A DNA stretch of 64,000 nucleotides from Planctomycetia bacterium (lineage in GTDB: Bacteria; Planctomycetota; Planctomycetia; Pirellulales; Thermoguttaceae), in contig JAUNMR010000001.1 of NCBI GenBank assembly GCA_030537455.1, forward strand, positions 1-64,000. Reading direction: 5' to 3'. Made by a program: the position numbers and the translations under genes. The notes beneath the pieces are model-generated. The model searched no databases. It was not told where the DNA came from and was given only the letters and a program-made list of their open reading frames with translations. Below, one piece after another: positions 26,499 to 36,582 of the stretch; the first letter of the stretch is position 1, and every line of letters starts with the position of its first letter.

Positions 26499-29400
26499 AT
26501 GCGTTTTTCATCTCAAATGACTAAGAAGTCAAAAAAATGGAGGTGCGCGCTCATCTATATGGCTCTGTTCGGAGTCGCGCCCTTGGCTTCTGGCGCTGAA
26601 ACGCGATACGTGTCGGATTACAGTGGGTTGAGCGCCGCCATTGCAGAATACAACGCCAATACCGGCGTTGATTATACGATTGTCTTTAACGGCGATATTT
26701 CGCTCGATGGAAATCTGCCAATTATCACGGGCAACCCCGATCTTGTGGGCGTTGACAGCGGTTCTTTGACCATCGAGGGCAACGGATATGTTCTCGACGG
26801 CGTGAACACATACCGTGGCTTTATCATTGACACGGCAGAATCTGGCGCTACTGTAACCGCTGACACGCTTACCTTTGCCAATTGTGTCGCTCAGGGCGGA
26901 AACGGCGGTAGCGGCGCAGCCGGCGCAGGCGGCGGTATGGGCGCGGGCGCGGCGATCTTCGCTATGAGCGGCGAGATTAGGCTCAGCGATATCTCCGCAG
27001 TCAATAGCCAGGCGATCGGCGGTAACGGCGGATCCGTGTTGCAAGGGTCTCAATCTTACGGCGGCGGCGGGGGATTAAACGCTGACGGCGGTAGCGGCGT
27101 GGTTGCGGAAACCGGCGCGGCTAACGGCGGCGGCGTCCTGGTCGCGGGCGAGGGATCCGACCCCACGCGTAAAGCTGGCGACGGCGGCGTCACGTCGCAG
27201 TACGATCTCGATTCCTATGGTCACTATATCAACGTCACCACGCCGGTCGGCGGTAATTCGCTCGATCTCGGCGGAGGCGGTGGATCCACTGCCATCGGCG
27301 GAAACGGCGGTTTGGGCGGAGGCGGCGGCGCCGGCGCGCAACAGGGCGGAGTCGGTGGTTTTGGCGCTGGCGGAGGCGGTGGAGATTCCGAACTCACCGC
27401 TGGTCTAGGCGGATTCGGCGCCGGTAATGGCGGATACGTTCAGACTGTCACCAGTGAAATCTTCTCCGACACACAAGGCGGCGGCACGGGCGGCGGCGGC
27501 GCCGCGTTAGGCGCGGCGATCTTCGTCAACTCTGAAGCCAACGTTACCATTGTCGTGACCGAAGGTATGCTAGAGGAAGTTTCCGGTAGCAGTCTGACCG
27601 CTGGGCTAGGCGGAGGCGGTACCGCAGAAAACGGCGAAGCAATTGGAAACGGTATCTTTCTGCTTAACGATACCACGATTGAAGTGGCAAAGGACGCCAC
27701 GTACGTTATTTCCGACAGTATCGGAGGTTACGCCGGGTCTTCCAAGGTTGCGCCCGACAAGAACGGCGTCTACGAGAATATGAGCGGTATTAAGAAGACT
27801 GGCGAAGGAACGCTGGTACTCAACGCCGCCGACTCCACATATGCCGGGGAAACTATTCTTGCCGGCGGTAAGATCGTCGCTAATGCAGAAGGCGCTATTA
27901 GCTCTTATTCCAATCTCAACGTCGAGAAAGGACGCTTGGAGCTCAACTCCGACCAATCCGTTAAGAACCTCAGCGGCGGTACAGAGGGCGTGGTTGACCT
28001 TGGCGGAAACGTTCTAACGGTAACCGGCGACGACGAAGCGGTTTACGCCGGCGTCATTTCCGGCGACGGTCTACTGGTCAAGAGTGGCAAAGGCGTCTTG
28101 GCTCTCGCTGGTAATAGCAACGACACAGAGGCTGACGATCACGGAACATTCAATACCGAACTGCGCAACGGCACGATCAAGGTCATGAACGACGGCGCGC
28201 TCGGCTCGGGTACCGTATTCTACACTCGTACCGACGCCAACGACCAGACCGCCGCGTTAGACTTCCAAGACGGCGTCACTCTGGACAATACCATCGTTCT
28301 GTCCCGCAATACCGAGACAATGAAGCTCTCTGGCGGGTCGGCGACCCTTAACGGTCAGATTACGACCAATGCTTCCTCGGCAAATCAGATCGAGCTGAAC
28401 CTCAATAGCGGCTCGACTCTGACCGTGACCAACACCGGCGTGTCGACCGACGAAGACGGAGTGAGCGCCTACAACGGTCTGGGTAATGCCGTTTATGCGT
28501 ATAAACTTGTTACCGGCAATCTCGCGGCGCAAGTCGAGTCCTTTAGCACGACCAGCGGAGACGATACGCTCAGATACTGGTACAACGCCATTGGCAACGC
28601 CACGATCACAAACGAAGGCGACAACTCGCTGACCTTTACCCTCAAGACCGACAATCCCGACGACGGTCTGGTCTTCTCGAATACACTGAATCTTCAATCC
28701 GACTGGCTGACGATTAATCAGGTTCTCGATTCGGAAACTGGCAATCAGATCGATAAGTTGGAATACCGTGGCACGACTAGCGGCGACGGCGGGCTGAGAA
28801 TCGATATCGGCGACGGCGCCACGATGTACGTCACCGGAGCCTTCAATCACGCTTCTACCGAGGTCGCCTCCGGTACCCTTGATATTTCAAACGTCAGCGG
28901 TTCCGCCGTGGCGCTCGGCGCTTTGAGCGCTCAGAAAAACGGAGTCGTTTACTCTGGCTCCAAAGACATTATCATTAATTTCGACGACGATGACGTCACC
29001 TTCGACGGAACCATTACCGCGGACGATCCTGGCGCGACGATCTACAAGCAGGGAACCGGTTCATGGACGATGAACCTTGCTGGCGATTCGAATATTGAAT
29101 CGGTACAAATTCAAGAGGGGACGTTCTCGCTCGGGGAAAACCACTTCGACGGCGGACTCTTCCCCGCGAACGACTTCGCGATTGTCATCTGGTCGCAGGG
29201 CGCTTTCAAGCATCAGACTGAAAATGGCGCGCTACTGGAGCTCGATAATCTCGACGCCTCCACTTACGGCGGGGCAATCATTGTCGGCGAAAAGGACGAG
29301 CTGGCTCTTACCTCTAATAATACCTCCACCGATATTGCCGCTAACCTCTACGGCGACGGATGGATCTATCTCGAAAACGTCACTGACGCCGATTCCAATG

Positions 29401-31841
29401 TCAAACCGTGGGTTCTCAGTGGTGATAACTCCGATTGGCACGGCACAATCGCGGTCTTTGACAACTACGGCGAGCTCACGTTGAATGGCGCTCGGTCTGG
29501 CGGCGCGAGCGATTCCTCTATTAACTTTGGCGCGCACAACGTCTTGAACGTCAAAGCGACGACCTCCGCTGGAGCGATCGATTTCGACAATAATCTTACG
29601 ATTAACATTGATTCCGGCAAGAGCCTCGATATCACCGGACTGTCCAGTAACTCTCACTGGCTCAACGACTCCGTCCTAACGATCGACGGCGGCGGTTCAC
29701 TCGTGCTCGCCAATGGCTCAGGCGCTACTTACTACGGCAAGACCCTTGTCGACAATGGAAGTTCTCTCGTGTTAGTCGGCGACAACACCGTCGATACCGA
29801 GTACGGCGCCTCGCGTATGGAGACCACCTTGACCAACGGCGGTACAATCGTCATGGATTACACCGGCGAAGGATCCGACGGGAAGTGGGATTCTCTCTGG
29901 GGGTCTGACATTATCATCGACGGAGAAGGCGGGATTACTGTTAACGACAAGACCAAGACCATTTCCACCGACGGCGGGCTGACCTATACCACGTACAACG
30001 GTACCGTGACCTTCGACGATCAGATCAAGTTCGTCGGCGACGACAACCAACTGACCTTTTCCACGAACGGCTCCACTGTGGAGTTGCGTAGCGCTATCGA
30101 AGGCGTGGGCGATCTGGTCAAAAACGGCAATGGAACGCTGATTCTCGACGGCTCCGACGCCTTTGCCAAGGCTACGCTAAACGCCGGTACGCTACAACTT
30201 GGCTCCAGTGAAGCTACGCCCAATACTCAGTTGGCTAGCTCCGCGGTCGTTGTCAACGGCGGCGTGCTCACCGGTTGGGCCGATACCTTCGGCTCCATGA
30301 GCGTCAATAACGGTACCGTCAAGTTGCTCAATCCTGGCAAGGTCACATTGACCGATTCCGACGTCGCGTTCTCCATGAATGGCGGATCGATCTACGTCAA
30401 CGTCCAGGATAAGGACAATTACACCCAATTTGTCGCCGCAGATGATAACGCCAAGGTTGAAATGAACAGCGGCTCCATCTACGTTGATACCGCCACTAGC
30501 GGCGTGGAACTGGACAACGGCTCCACGCTAACCGTGGTGCAGACCGGCGCTGGCAATCTCACCGGAACCCCGGCGAACTTCTTGCTCTACGACGATATCG
30601 CCGGAAAACGATTCGTTATCGATTATTCCGCCTGGGCGAATGGACAATTCAATCTCATTCTGAAAGAATCCTCCTTCTCCGATCTGGCGACTACCGACAA
30701 CGAACGCGCCGTCGCCTCCTACATCGACTCGTGGCTCGATTCCTCCACCATGGATTCCGAACTGAGCGACTTCTTTGCCGCGTTGGAAAACGCCGCGAGC
30801 GCCAATCCTCACACGCTCAATCAGCTCACGGGCGAGGTGAGATTCTCCGCGCTCAACGCCCAGGTGCATTCGCACAACCTCATGCGTCAGACCCTAACGC
30901 AGAATGTGACCCCGTTGTCCACCGCGGGCGTGTATCCCTGTGGCGCGCAGCGTTCTGCGATTCGCGGACAGTCCTGGCAATATGCCGATAAGGGCGGCCC
31001 TAGCGGTTTCAACGGTTGGTTCAGCGCTTTTGGCGCCTCGGGCGAAGCCGACGACTACAAAGGACGAAGTGGGTTCGATTATCAACTCCTAGGCGGTATG
31101 GGCGGAGTGGAAATCGGCAGCGACGCGGAAAACCAATTCGGGTTCTACTTCAGCTACGACAATATGCGCGTGGACGCCAATAACGCGCTCGGACGCGTCG
31201 ACCTCGATGAAGAAAGATTCGGGCTGTATCTGCGCCTGAGCGACGATTGGGGCTACACCTTTGCCACCGGCGCCATCGGGATTTCCAACTACGATCTCAA
31301 TCGCGCCATTGCGCTGGGCAATTATCCCACGTTGCGTTATTCCGGTTCCACCGACGGTTGGTCGGGCAGCGCCTATCTCGAAAGAGGCTTTACCCTCTTA
31401 CTGCCGGAATCGAATCTCCAGCCTTATGGAGGGTTGCAATACACCCACCTTACCGCTGACGGGTTCACCGAGGGCGGAAATTTCAGAGCGTTGCGTCTCA
31501 CCGGCGGCGATATGGAATACGACAGTCTAGAAGGCGTCTTGGGCGCCAGATGGATCAAATCCACGCTCATCGGCGCGCGACAATTTGACGTCAACGCTTA
31601 CGCGAACTGGACGCACGAATTCCTTGACGCTAACGCCACGGGCGACGTCGCCATGGTCGGTTCTTCCAACGGTTCCTTCCGCGTGATTGGAAACGGCGTC
31701 GGTCGCGACTGGATCTACGCCGGCGTCGGAGGCAAGTTGAACGTTACTGACGTCTTCAGCGTCTTTGGCGGTGCAGACGTGCAATGGAACGATTACACCA
31801 CATACGTCAACGGTCATGCCGGTATGAAGTTCATGTGGTAA
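26499..31841 (+). CDS. Giant autotransporter (type Va secretion) surface protein
   Basis: The 1,780-residue protein has a long signal peptide (hydrophobic CALIYMALFGVAPLASGA, cut near residue 33), a beta-helix-type passenger and a C-terminal autotransporter barrel. Residues about 130-340 are extremely Gly-rich with GGNGG and GAGGGMGAGAAIF-type units. The middle is a series of autotransporter-associated strand repeats (for example GTGSWTMNLAGDS, GEGTLVLNAADSTYAGE, GKGVLALAGNSND, GNGTLILDGSDAF). The barrel spans about 1,505-1,780, opens with WFSAFGASGEAD and ends in KFMW with the terminal aromatic residue needed for outer-membrane assembly. The passenger is predicted to face outward. GGAAGG precedes the ATG. 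Its adhesive or binding role is not determined. The nearby parvulin chaperone could assist its transit. Confidence 0.9.
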   Translation: MRFSSQMTKKSKKWRCALIYMALFGVAPLASGAETRYVSDYSGLSAAIAEYNANTGVDYTIVFNGDISLDGNLPIITGNPDLVGVDSGSLTIEGNGYVLDGVNTYRGFIIDTAESGATVTADTLTFANCVAQGGNGGSGAAGAGGGMGAGAAIFAMSGEIRLSDISAVNSQAIGGNGGSVLQGSQSYGGGGGLNADGGSGVVAETGAANGGGVLVAGEGSDPTRKAGDGGVTSQYDLDSYGHYINVTTPVGGNSLDLGGGGGSTAIGGNGGLGGGGGAGAQQGGVGGFGAGGGGGDSELTAGLGGFGAGNGGYVQTVTSEIFSDTQGGGTGGGGAALGAAIFVNSEANVTIVVTEGMLEEVSGSSLTAGLGGGGTAENGEAIGNGIFLLNDTTIEVAKDATYVISDSIGGYAGSSKVAPDKNGVYENMSGIKKTGEGTLVLNAADSTYAGETILAGGKIVANAEGAISSYSNLNVEKGRLELNSDQSVKNLSGGTEGVVDLGGNVLTVTGDDEAVYAGVISGDGLLVKSGKGVLALAGNSNDTEADDHGTFNTELRNGTIKVMNDGALGSGTVFYTRTDANDQTAALDFQDGVTLDNTIVLSRNTETMKLSGGSATLNGQITTNASSANQIELNLNSGSTLTVTNTGVSTDEDGVSAYNGLGNAVYAYKLVTGNLAAQVESFSTTSGDDTLRYWYNAIGNATITNEGDNSLTFTLKTDNPDDGLVFSNTLNLQSDWLTINQVLDSETGNQIDKLEYRGTTSGDGGLRIDIGDGATMYVTGAFNHASTEVASGTLDISNVSGSAVALGALSAQKNGVVYSGSKDIIINFDDDDVTFDGTITADDPGATIYKQGTGSWTMNLAGDSNIESVQIQEGTFSLGENHFDGGLFPANDFAIVIWSQGAFKHQTENGALLELDNLDASTYGGAIIVGEKDELALTSNNTSTDIAANLYGDGWIYLENVTDADSNVKPWVLSGDNSDWHGTIAVFDNYGELTLNGARSGGASDSSINFGAHNVLNVKATTSAGAIDFDNNLTINIDSGKSLDITGLSSNSHWLNDSVLTIDGGGSLVLANGSGATYYGKTLVDNGSSLVLVGDNTVDTEYGASRMETTLTNGGTIVMDYTGEGSDGKWDSLWGSDIIIDGEGGITVNDKTKTISTDGGLTYTTYNGTVTFDDQIKFVGDDNQLTFSTNGSTVELRSAIEGVGDLVKNGNGTLILDGSDAFAKATLNAGTLQLGSSEATPNTQLASSAVVVNGGVLTGWADTFGSMSVNNGTVKLLNPGKVTLTDSDVAFSMNGGSIYVNVQDKDNYTQFVAADDNAKVEMNSGSIYVDTATSGVELDNGSTLTVVQTGAGNLTGTPANFLLYDDIAGKRFVIDYSAWANGQFNLILKESSFSDLATTDNERAVASYIDSWLDSSTMDSELSDFFAALENAASANPHTLNQLTGEVRFSALNAQVHSHNLMRQTLTQNVTPLSTAGVYPCGAQRSAIRGQSWQYADKGGPSGFNGWFSAFGASGEADDYKGRSGFDYQLLGGMGGVEIGSDAENQFGFYFSYDNMRVDANNALGRVDLDEERFGLYLRLSDDWGYTFATGAIGISNYDLNRAIALGNYPTLRYSGSTDGWSGSAYLERGFTLLLPESNLQPYGGLQYTHLTADGFTEGGNFRALRLTGGDMEYDSLEGVLGARWIKSTLIGARQFDVNAYANWTHEFLDANATGDVAMVGSSNGSFRVIGNGVGRDWIYAGVGGKLNVTDVFSVFGGADVQWNDYTTYVNGHAGMKFMW

Positions 31842-31881
31842 AATATCGCTGACGCTCAAGCGAACGCTTACGATAGCATAG

Positions 31882-31913
31882 GGGGCGAGTTAGCCAAAAC
31901 GCTGACTCGCCCC
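31882..31913 (+). terminator. Hairpin after the autotransporter
   Basis: GGGGCGAGT pairs with ACTCGCCCC around a 14-nt loop, followed by TGCTTTG. The T tail is weak. Confidence 0.55.
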
Positions 31914-31978
31914 TGCTTTGTACCCGGTAAGATTGCAAAAGAACTCTGGGAAAGAGTCTCTTTTTGTAAAATTATCAC

Positions 31979-32006
31979 TTGACTCAAGGGACGGATAGGT
32001 TACAAT
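31979..32006 (+). promoter_or_regulatory. Promoter of the tRNA-Ala/tRNA-Val transcript
   Basis: TTGACT, a 16-bp spacer and TACAAT, with the tRNA starting about 54 bp downstream. Confidence 0.7.
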
Positions 32007-32059
32007 AAGAAAAGAAAATATGCTCCGTGGTCGTTGTACGACCGATTGGAACGCCTTTC

Positions 32060-32132
32060 GGGGAGTTAGCTCAGTTGGGAGAGCGCGACGTTCGCAATGT
32101 CGAGGTCGAGGGTTCGACTCCCTTACTCTCCA
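32060..32132 (+). tRNA. tRNA-Ala(CGC)
   Basis: A complete 73-nt cloverleaf: acceptor GGGGAGT/ACTCTCC, anticodon stem CGACG/TGTCG, loop TTCGCAA with anticodon CGC (reads GCG), and T loop TTCGACT. CCA is not encoded. Confidence 0.94.
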
Positions 32133-32158
32133 CTATGAGAATCTTTGATTCTCACTCC

Positions 32159-32233
32159 GGGCGACTAGCTCAGTTTGGTTAGAGCGCAGCTTTCACACGG
32201 CTGAGGTCAACAGTTCGAGTCTGTTGTCGCCCA
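32159..32233 (+). tRNA. tRNA-Val(CAC)
   Basis: A 75-nt cloverleaf: acceptor GGGCGAC/GTCGCCC, anticodon stem CAGCT/GGCTG, loop TTCACAC with anticodon CAC (reads GTG), T loop TTCGAGT. It follows tRNA-Ala by 26 bp in one transcript. Confidence 0.94.
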
Positions 32234-32235
32234 CT

Positions 32236-32280
32236 AAAAAAGCCCTGCATGCCGCTTTGGCGTGCAGGGCTTTTTTCTTT
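32236..32280 (+). terminator. Terminator of the tRNA-Ala/Val transcript
   Basis: AAAGCCCTGCATGCC pairs with GGCGTGCAGGGCTTT, with a T-rich tail. It also has an A run on the left, so it may act in both directions. Confidence 0.9.
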
Positions 32281-32330
32281 TTTGACGTCCTATGAACGAC
32301 AGATCGTCACGTCAACGCTTGTCTATAAGA

Positions 32331-32371
32331 AAGAGCGCGCGTGAGAACAAATGATTCCCACGCGCGCTCTT
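32331..32371 (-). terminator. Terminator of topA
   Basis: AAGAGCGCGCGTG pairs with CACGCGCGCTCTT; on the minus strand TCTTATAG follows. Confidence 0.75.
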
Positions 32372-32398
32372 GGATAGACCAATACCTACGAACGTCGA

Positions 32399-35191
32399 TT
32401 AGAACGGCGCGTCGCTAATATCATCCTGAACCTTGCTTGACTTTTTGGGCGTCTTTTTCGTAGCGCTCTTCTTGGTCGTGCTCTTCTTAGCGGAAGACTT
32501 TTTAGTCGTCGCTTTCTTCGTTGTTGACTTAGCGCTAGCGCGACGACGCGGCGTTCCGCCTTTAGCGCGTCGCGCTTCCAGAAGTTCAAGCGCTTGCTCA
32601 AGCGTGACCTGTTCCGGCGTTACAGTTTTGGGAAGGGACGCGTTCGTTTCTCCGTCGGTCACATAGGGTCCGTAACGACCGTCAAGCACACGAATCTCTT
32701 CATTGGAGTCTGGAGACTTGCCGAGAATGCGCAGCGGTTCGGACTTCTTAGTCGCGGTACGTGCGTTATGTTTCGGTTTAGCAAGAAGTTCCAGCGCTTG
32801 ATCAAAGCTGATATCCAACGGGGACTGATCGCTACCGAGCGAGCGAGTTTCTTCACCGCACTTGACGTACGGACCGAAACGACCGTTGCTCACAACGACT
32901 GGCTCGCCGCTCACGGGAGAGACGCCCAGCGTTTTAGGAAGACTCAGTAGCGCCAGCGCCACTTCAAGATTCACGTCGCCGTTCTGCATGCCCTTAAGGA
33001 GCGAGGCGTTTTGAGGCTTGTCCGATTTATCGCCGGCGTCCCCGCGCTGAACGTACCAGCCGAAACGACCGTGTTTGAGATAGACCGGCTTGCCCGTGTC
33101 GGGACAAATGCCAAGAGGTTCTTCCGCACGAATGGCGACGTCGAGCATTTCCAGCGCTTTATCGACTGTGAGCTCATCAGGAGGCGTTTCCTCTGGTACG
33201 CTCGCCTGACGTTCGCCCTGTTCAAGGTAGGAGCCGTAACGTCCCACGCGCAGGTAGATCGGCTCGCCTGCGTTACCGTCGGCGTCGGTGGGCGTACCGA
33301 TCAGGAAGCTACAGATTTCGCGCGCGTCAATTTCACCGCGTTTACTATCGATTAACGCTTTGAGACCCGGCGTGAACGAGGCGGGGAACGGGAACTTCGC
33401 GTCATGATCTGGATTGCCGAAGTAAAACGCGCGAAGGTATTCGACGCGATCGCGCTCGCCGCGGCTGATTGCGTCGAGTTCGTTCTCCATATCCGCGGTG
33501 AAGCTATAGTCGATCAACTCGGGGATATTACGTTCCATTAATTGGCACACGGCAAAGGCGGTCCAGGTCGGAATCAGCGCGCCCCCGCGTTTGAAGACGT
33601 AGTGACGATTGAGAATCAGGTCGATAATCGACGCATACGTGCTTGGACGCCCAATCCCTTTGTCTTCCAGGGTTTTCGTTAGGGACGCTTCGGAGTAGCG
33701 CGGAGGAGGCGCTGTCGTATGCTCTTGAGGCGTAAGGGATTCGCACGAGAGGGTCTCGCCCTCGTGAACGTCAGGAAGAATGAGTTCTTGGTCGGCAAGT
33801 TCAGCGTTTGCGTCGTCTTTGCCTTCCACATATACGCGGAGGTAACCGGGAAATTCGATCGTTTTACCACTCGCCTGGAAACGCGCGTCGTCGAGCGCAA
33901 CGACGATCGTCTTGCGTTTACCGCGAGAGTCCGTCATCTGACTGGCGATGGTACGCTTCCAGATGAGGTCGTAAAGTCGGAATTCATCGCTAGATAATTT
34001 ACCGCGAAGCGTTTCCGGCAGCGCAAAGGCATTACCGGCGGGGCGAATTGCTTCGTGAGCCTCTTGTGCGTTTTTAACCTTAGTCGCGTAATAGCGCGGT
34101 TTCTCCGGAAGGTAAGCGTCGCCGTACTGTTCCTTGACCAAACGACGCGCCGCGTTGAGCGCCTCTTGAGAGAGGTTTGTGGAGTCGGTACGCATGTACG
34201 TGATATAACCGTTCTCATAGAGACTTTGCGCCGCGCTCATTGTGCGACGCGCGGTGAAGTTCAGTTTACGGTTAGCCTCTTGTTGTAGCGCGCTAGTGGT
34301 AAAGGGGGGATAGGGGCGCGTGGTATACGGCTTTTCTTCCACCGAGTCCACGCGTGCGGGCGTAGCGCTGCGCAGGCGTGTGACAAGCGCTTCTGTCGCG
34401 GACTGATCGAGTAAAAGGTACTTCGTCGGATTAATAAGCGCGCCGGTTTTCGGGTCAAAGTCTTTGCCCGAAGGAATGCTCTTCTTGCCGACGCTTATAA
34501 GGGACGCCTGGAATTGAGATTTTGATTCCGTGCCGAACAGACCGAGCATACTCCAGTAAGTCGCGCTTTTGAACGTGATGCGTTCACGTTCGCGGTCGAC
34601 GACAAGACGCACGGCGACGCTTTGAACGCGACCGGCGGATAGGTGATTACGAATCTTATACCAAAGCAACGGCGACGTCTCGTAACCGTAGAGACGGTCG
34701 AGGATACGACGAGCCTCTTGAGCGTTCACAAGATCTCGATCAAGCTCTCGAGGATGCTGGAGCGCGTCGAGAATCGCCGTCCTGGTGATTTCATGAAAGA
34801 CCAAACGCTGAACCGGCACGCGAGGATTGAGCGTTTCGAGCAAATGCCAGCTAATTGCTTCACCCTCGCGGTCTTCATCCGTTGCCAGATAAAGCGACTT
34901 ACAATCGCGTAGAAGACTCTTGAGCTTTTTAATTTGTTTCGATTTCTCGTCGGGAATGACATAGAGCGGTTCGAAGTCTGCGTCGACGTTTACGCCCAGT
35001 CGCGCCCAGGATTCGCGTTTATATTCCTCGGGAATTTCACGCGCCCCTTTGGGCAGGTCGCGAATGTGACCAACGCTGGCCTCGACGATAAAATCTGACC
35101 CGAGATATTTCCCAATGGTTTTCGCTTTCGCGGGCGACTCGACAATCACCAGCGCGGGGGTGAGCGAGCTAGCGGATGGAAGTTTGGTCAT
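32399..35191 (-). CDS. topA: DNA topoisomerase I
   Basis: The 930-residue type IA topoisomerase relaxes negative supercoils by cutting one strand. The Toprim domain opens with VIVESPAKAKTIGKYL, and the acidic DEDREGEAISWHL block follows. The catalytic tyrosine is Tyr332 in YITYMRTDS. After the core, the usual zinc fingers are replaced by four or more C-terminal repeats of the form LGxxPxTGEPVxxxxGRFGPYVKxGE (no CxxC pairs), as in many non-enteric bacteria. The last about 50 residues are a Lys/Thr/Ser/Ala tail rich in TTKK and SAKK, like a histone H1 tail. A sigma-70-type promoter lies about 150 bp upstream. Confidence 0.95.
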   Translation of the reverse strand: MTKLPSASSLTPALVIVESPAKAKTIGKYLGSDFIVEASVGHIRDLPKGAREIPEEYKRESWARLGVNVDADFEPLYVIPDEKSKQIKKLKSLLRDCKSLYLATDEDREGEAISWHLLETLNPRVPVQRLVFHEITRTAILDALQHPRELDRDLVNAQEARRILDRLYGYETSPLLWYKIRNHLSAGRVQSVAVRLVVDRERERITFKSATYWSMLGLFGTESKSQFQASLISVGKKSIPSGKDFDPKTGALINPTKYLLLDQSATEALVTRLRSATPARVDSVEEKPYTTRPYPPFTTSALQQEANRKLNFTARRTMSAAQSLYENGYITYMRTDSTNLSQEALNAARRLVKEQYGDAYLPEKPRYYATKVKNAQEAHEAIRPAGNAFALPETLRGKLSSDEFRLYDLIWKRTIASQMTDSRGKRKTIVVALDDARFQASGKTIEFPGYLRVYVEGKDDANAELADQELILPDVHEGETLSCESLTPQEHTTAPPPRYSEASLTKTLEDKGIGRPSTYASIIDLILNRHYVFKRGGALIPTWTAFAVCQLMERNIPELIDYSFTADMENELDAISRGERDRVEYLRAFYFGNPDHDAKFPFPASFTPGLKALIDSKRGEIDAREICSFLIGTPTDADGNAGEPIYLRVGRYGSYLEQGERQASVPEETPPDELTVDKALEMLDVAIRAEEPLGICPDTGKPVYLKHGRFGWYVQRGDAGDKSDKPQNASLLKGMQNGDVNLEVALALLSLPKTLGVSPVSGEPVVVSNGRFGPYVKCGEETRSLGSDQSPLDISFDQALELLAKPKHNARTATKKSEPLRILGKSPDSNEEIRVLDGRYGPYVTDGETNASLPKTVTPEQVTLEQALELLEARRAKGGTPRRRASAKSTTKKATTKKSSAKKSTTKKSATKKTPKKSSKVQDDISDAPF

Positions 35192-35340
35192 GGACGAAGC
35201 TAAGTTCTAGTAGGGGGGGGAGGCGCGAATGGAACGGCGAACACGCGGTGTACGCCGTAATATAACCTAACGCGCGGACGCTAATGTTGAGTTGACCTTA
35301 TGCGACGCCGTCGCAATAGGAAAACTCCGTAGAATTTATC

Positions 35341-35369
35341 TTATTAACCTTGATAATACCTTTTGTCAA
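35341..35369 (-). promoter_or_regulatory. topA promoter
   Basis: Minus strand: consensus TTGACA, a 17-bp spacer and TAATAA. Confidence 0.75.
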
Positions 35370-35472
35370 GGGTGAGACTAAAAAATATTTTTATTAGCGT
35401 GTGGTGAGATTATGAAACCATAGATATGACAAAATGAAACCCGTCGATATTTGTCACTGACGTATCAGACCA

Positions 35473-35509
35473 GAGAAAACGCCGCGCCTTCCGTGGAAAG
35501 CGCGGCGCT
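35473..35509 (-). terminator. Terminator of asnA
   Basis: CGCCGCGC pairs with GCGCGGCG (35480-35487 with 35500-35507), with TTTTCTC after it on the minus strand. Confidence 0.75.
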
Positions 35510-35547
35510 ATGACGTTTATGACGTGTGGTTCTAGCGGAGGGAGCGT

Positions 35548-36582
35548 TCAGCGTAGATCGATACCGGCCTTTTGGCACGCCGCGATCATATCTTCCGGCC
35601 AGATCGACACTTGAACCTCGCCGATATGAGCGCAACGGAGGAAATACATACACAGACGGGACTGACCGATACCGCCGCCGATTGACAGGGGCAGTTCGTT
35701 ATTTAGGAGTTTTTTGTGGAAGAGGAGGTTCACGCGCTCTTCGCAGCCTTCCAGTTTCAGCTGGCGAAGTAGGGACTCTTGGTCGACGCGAATGCCCATG
35801 GAGGACAGTTCGAACGACTGTTCCAACACCGGGTTCCACACCAGGATATCGCCATTGAGACCGCGGTAGCCGTCTTCGGTTTCCGTGCTCCAGTCGTCGT
35901 AGTCTGGCGCGCGACCGTCGTGCTTCTGACCGTTCGACAGTTTGTGCCCGATACCAATGAGAAAGACCGCGCCATATTCGCGAACGATCGCGTTTTCACG
36001 TTCTTTAGGCGACAGCGTCGGGTACTTCTGCAGGAGGTCTTCCGAGTGCATGAACGTAATGCGTTCCGGCAGGATCGGGCGAATATGAGGGTACTCGTTA
36101 TAGACGCTGTGTTCCACGTCTTTGAGGCAATCGTAGATTGTTTCAACTACGTCACAGAGGAAATCGAGATTGCGATCTTCTGCGGTGATCGTGCGTTCCC
36201 AGTCCCACTGATCCACGTAAAGAGAGTGGATATTATCGAGTTCTTCGTCCGCGCGGATTGCGTTCATATCCGTATAGATACCGTAACCTGCGGGAATCTC
36301 ATAAGCCGCGAGCTTCATACGCTTCCATTTCGCGAGGGAGTGAACCACTTCTGCGCGGCGCTCGCCCATACTTTTGATCGGAAAGTTTACCGCGCGCTCT
36401 ACCCCATTGAGGTCGTCGTTAATACCCACGCCGCCCAGAACGAAAAGAGGAGCTGTTACACGACGAAGATCGAGCTCCGATGTAAGACTAGCTTGGAATT
36501 CTTCTTTTATATAAAAGATCGCTTGCTCCATGAGTTCGGGAACAAGTTTCGCCTTATAACCTTCCGGTAGTATTAATGACAT
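35548..36582 (-). CDS. asnA: Aspartate-ammonia ligase (asparagine synthetase A)
   Basis: The 344-residue enzyme makes asparagine from aspartate, ATP and free ammonia, using a class II tRNA-synthetase-like fold. Family blocks are all present: VTAPLFVLGGVGINDDLNG near the N terminus, VHSLAKWKRMKL, YGIYTDMNAIRADE, YVDQWDWE and the final SIGGGIGQSRLCMYFL. Length equals that of E. coli AsnA plus a few residues. AGGAG stands eight bases before the ATG at 36582; an upstream in-frame start is less likely. It uses ammonia, not glutamine, unlike AsnB. The gene is monocistronic. Confidence 0.96.
   Translation of the reverse strand: MSLILPEGYKAKLVPELMEQAIFYIKEEFQASLTSELDLRRVTAPLFVLGGVGINDDLNGVERAVNFPIKSMGERRAEVVHSLAKWKRMKLAAYEIPAGYGIYTDMNAIRADEELDNIHSLYVDQWDWERTITAEDRNLDFLCDVVETIYDCLKDVEHSVYNEYPHIRPILPERITFMHSEDLLQKYPTLSPKERENAIVREYGAVFLIGIGHKLSNGQKHDGRAPDYDDWSTETEDGYRGLNGDILVWNPVLEQSFELSSMGIRVDQESLLRQLKLEGCEERVNLLFHKKLLNNELPLSIGGGIGQSRLCMYFLRCAHIGEVQVSIWPEDMIAACQKAGIDLR

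Noticed and set aside
26529..27053. 174-residue minus ORF opposite the autotransporter start
   Set aside because: Shadow of the Gly-rich coding strand; Ala/Arg-rich and lacking a ribosome-binding site.
26900..27500. Gly-codon repeats considered as a CRISPR or satellite array
   Set aside because: The repeats are irregular in length and encode the Gly-rich region of the autotransporter in frame.
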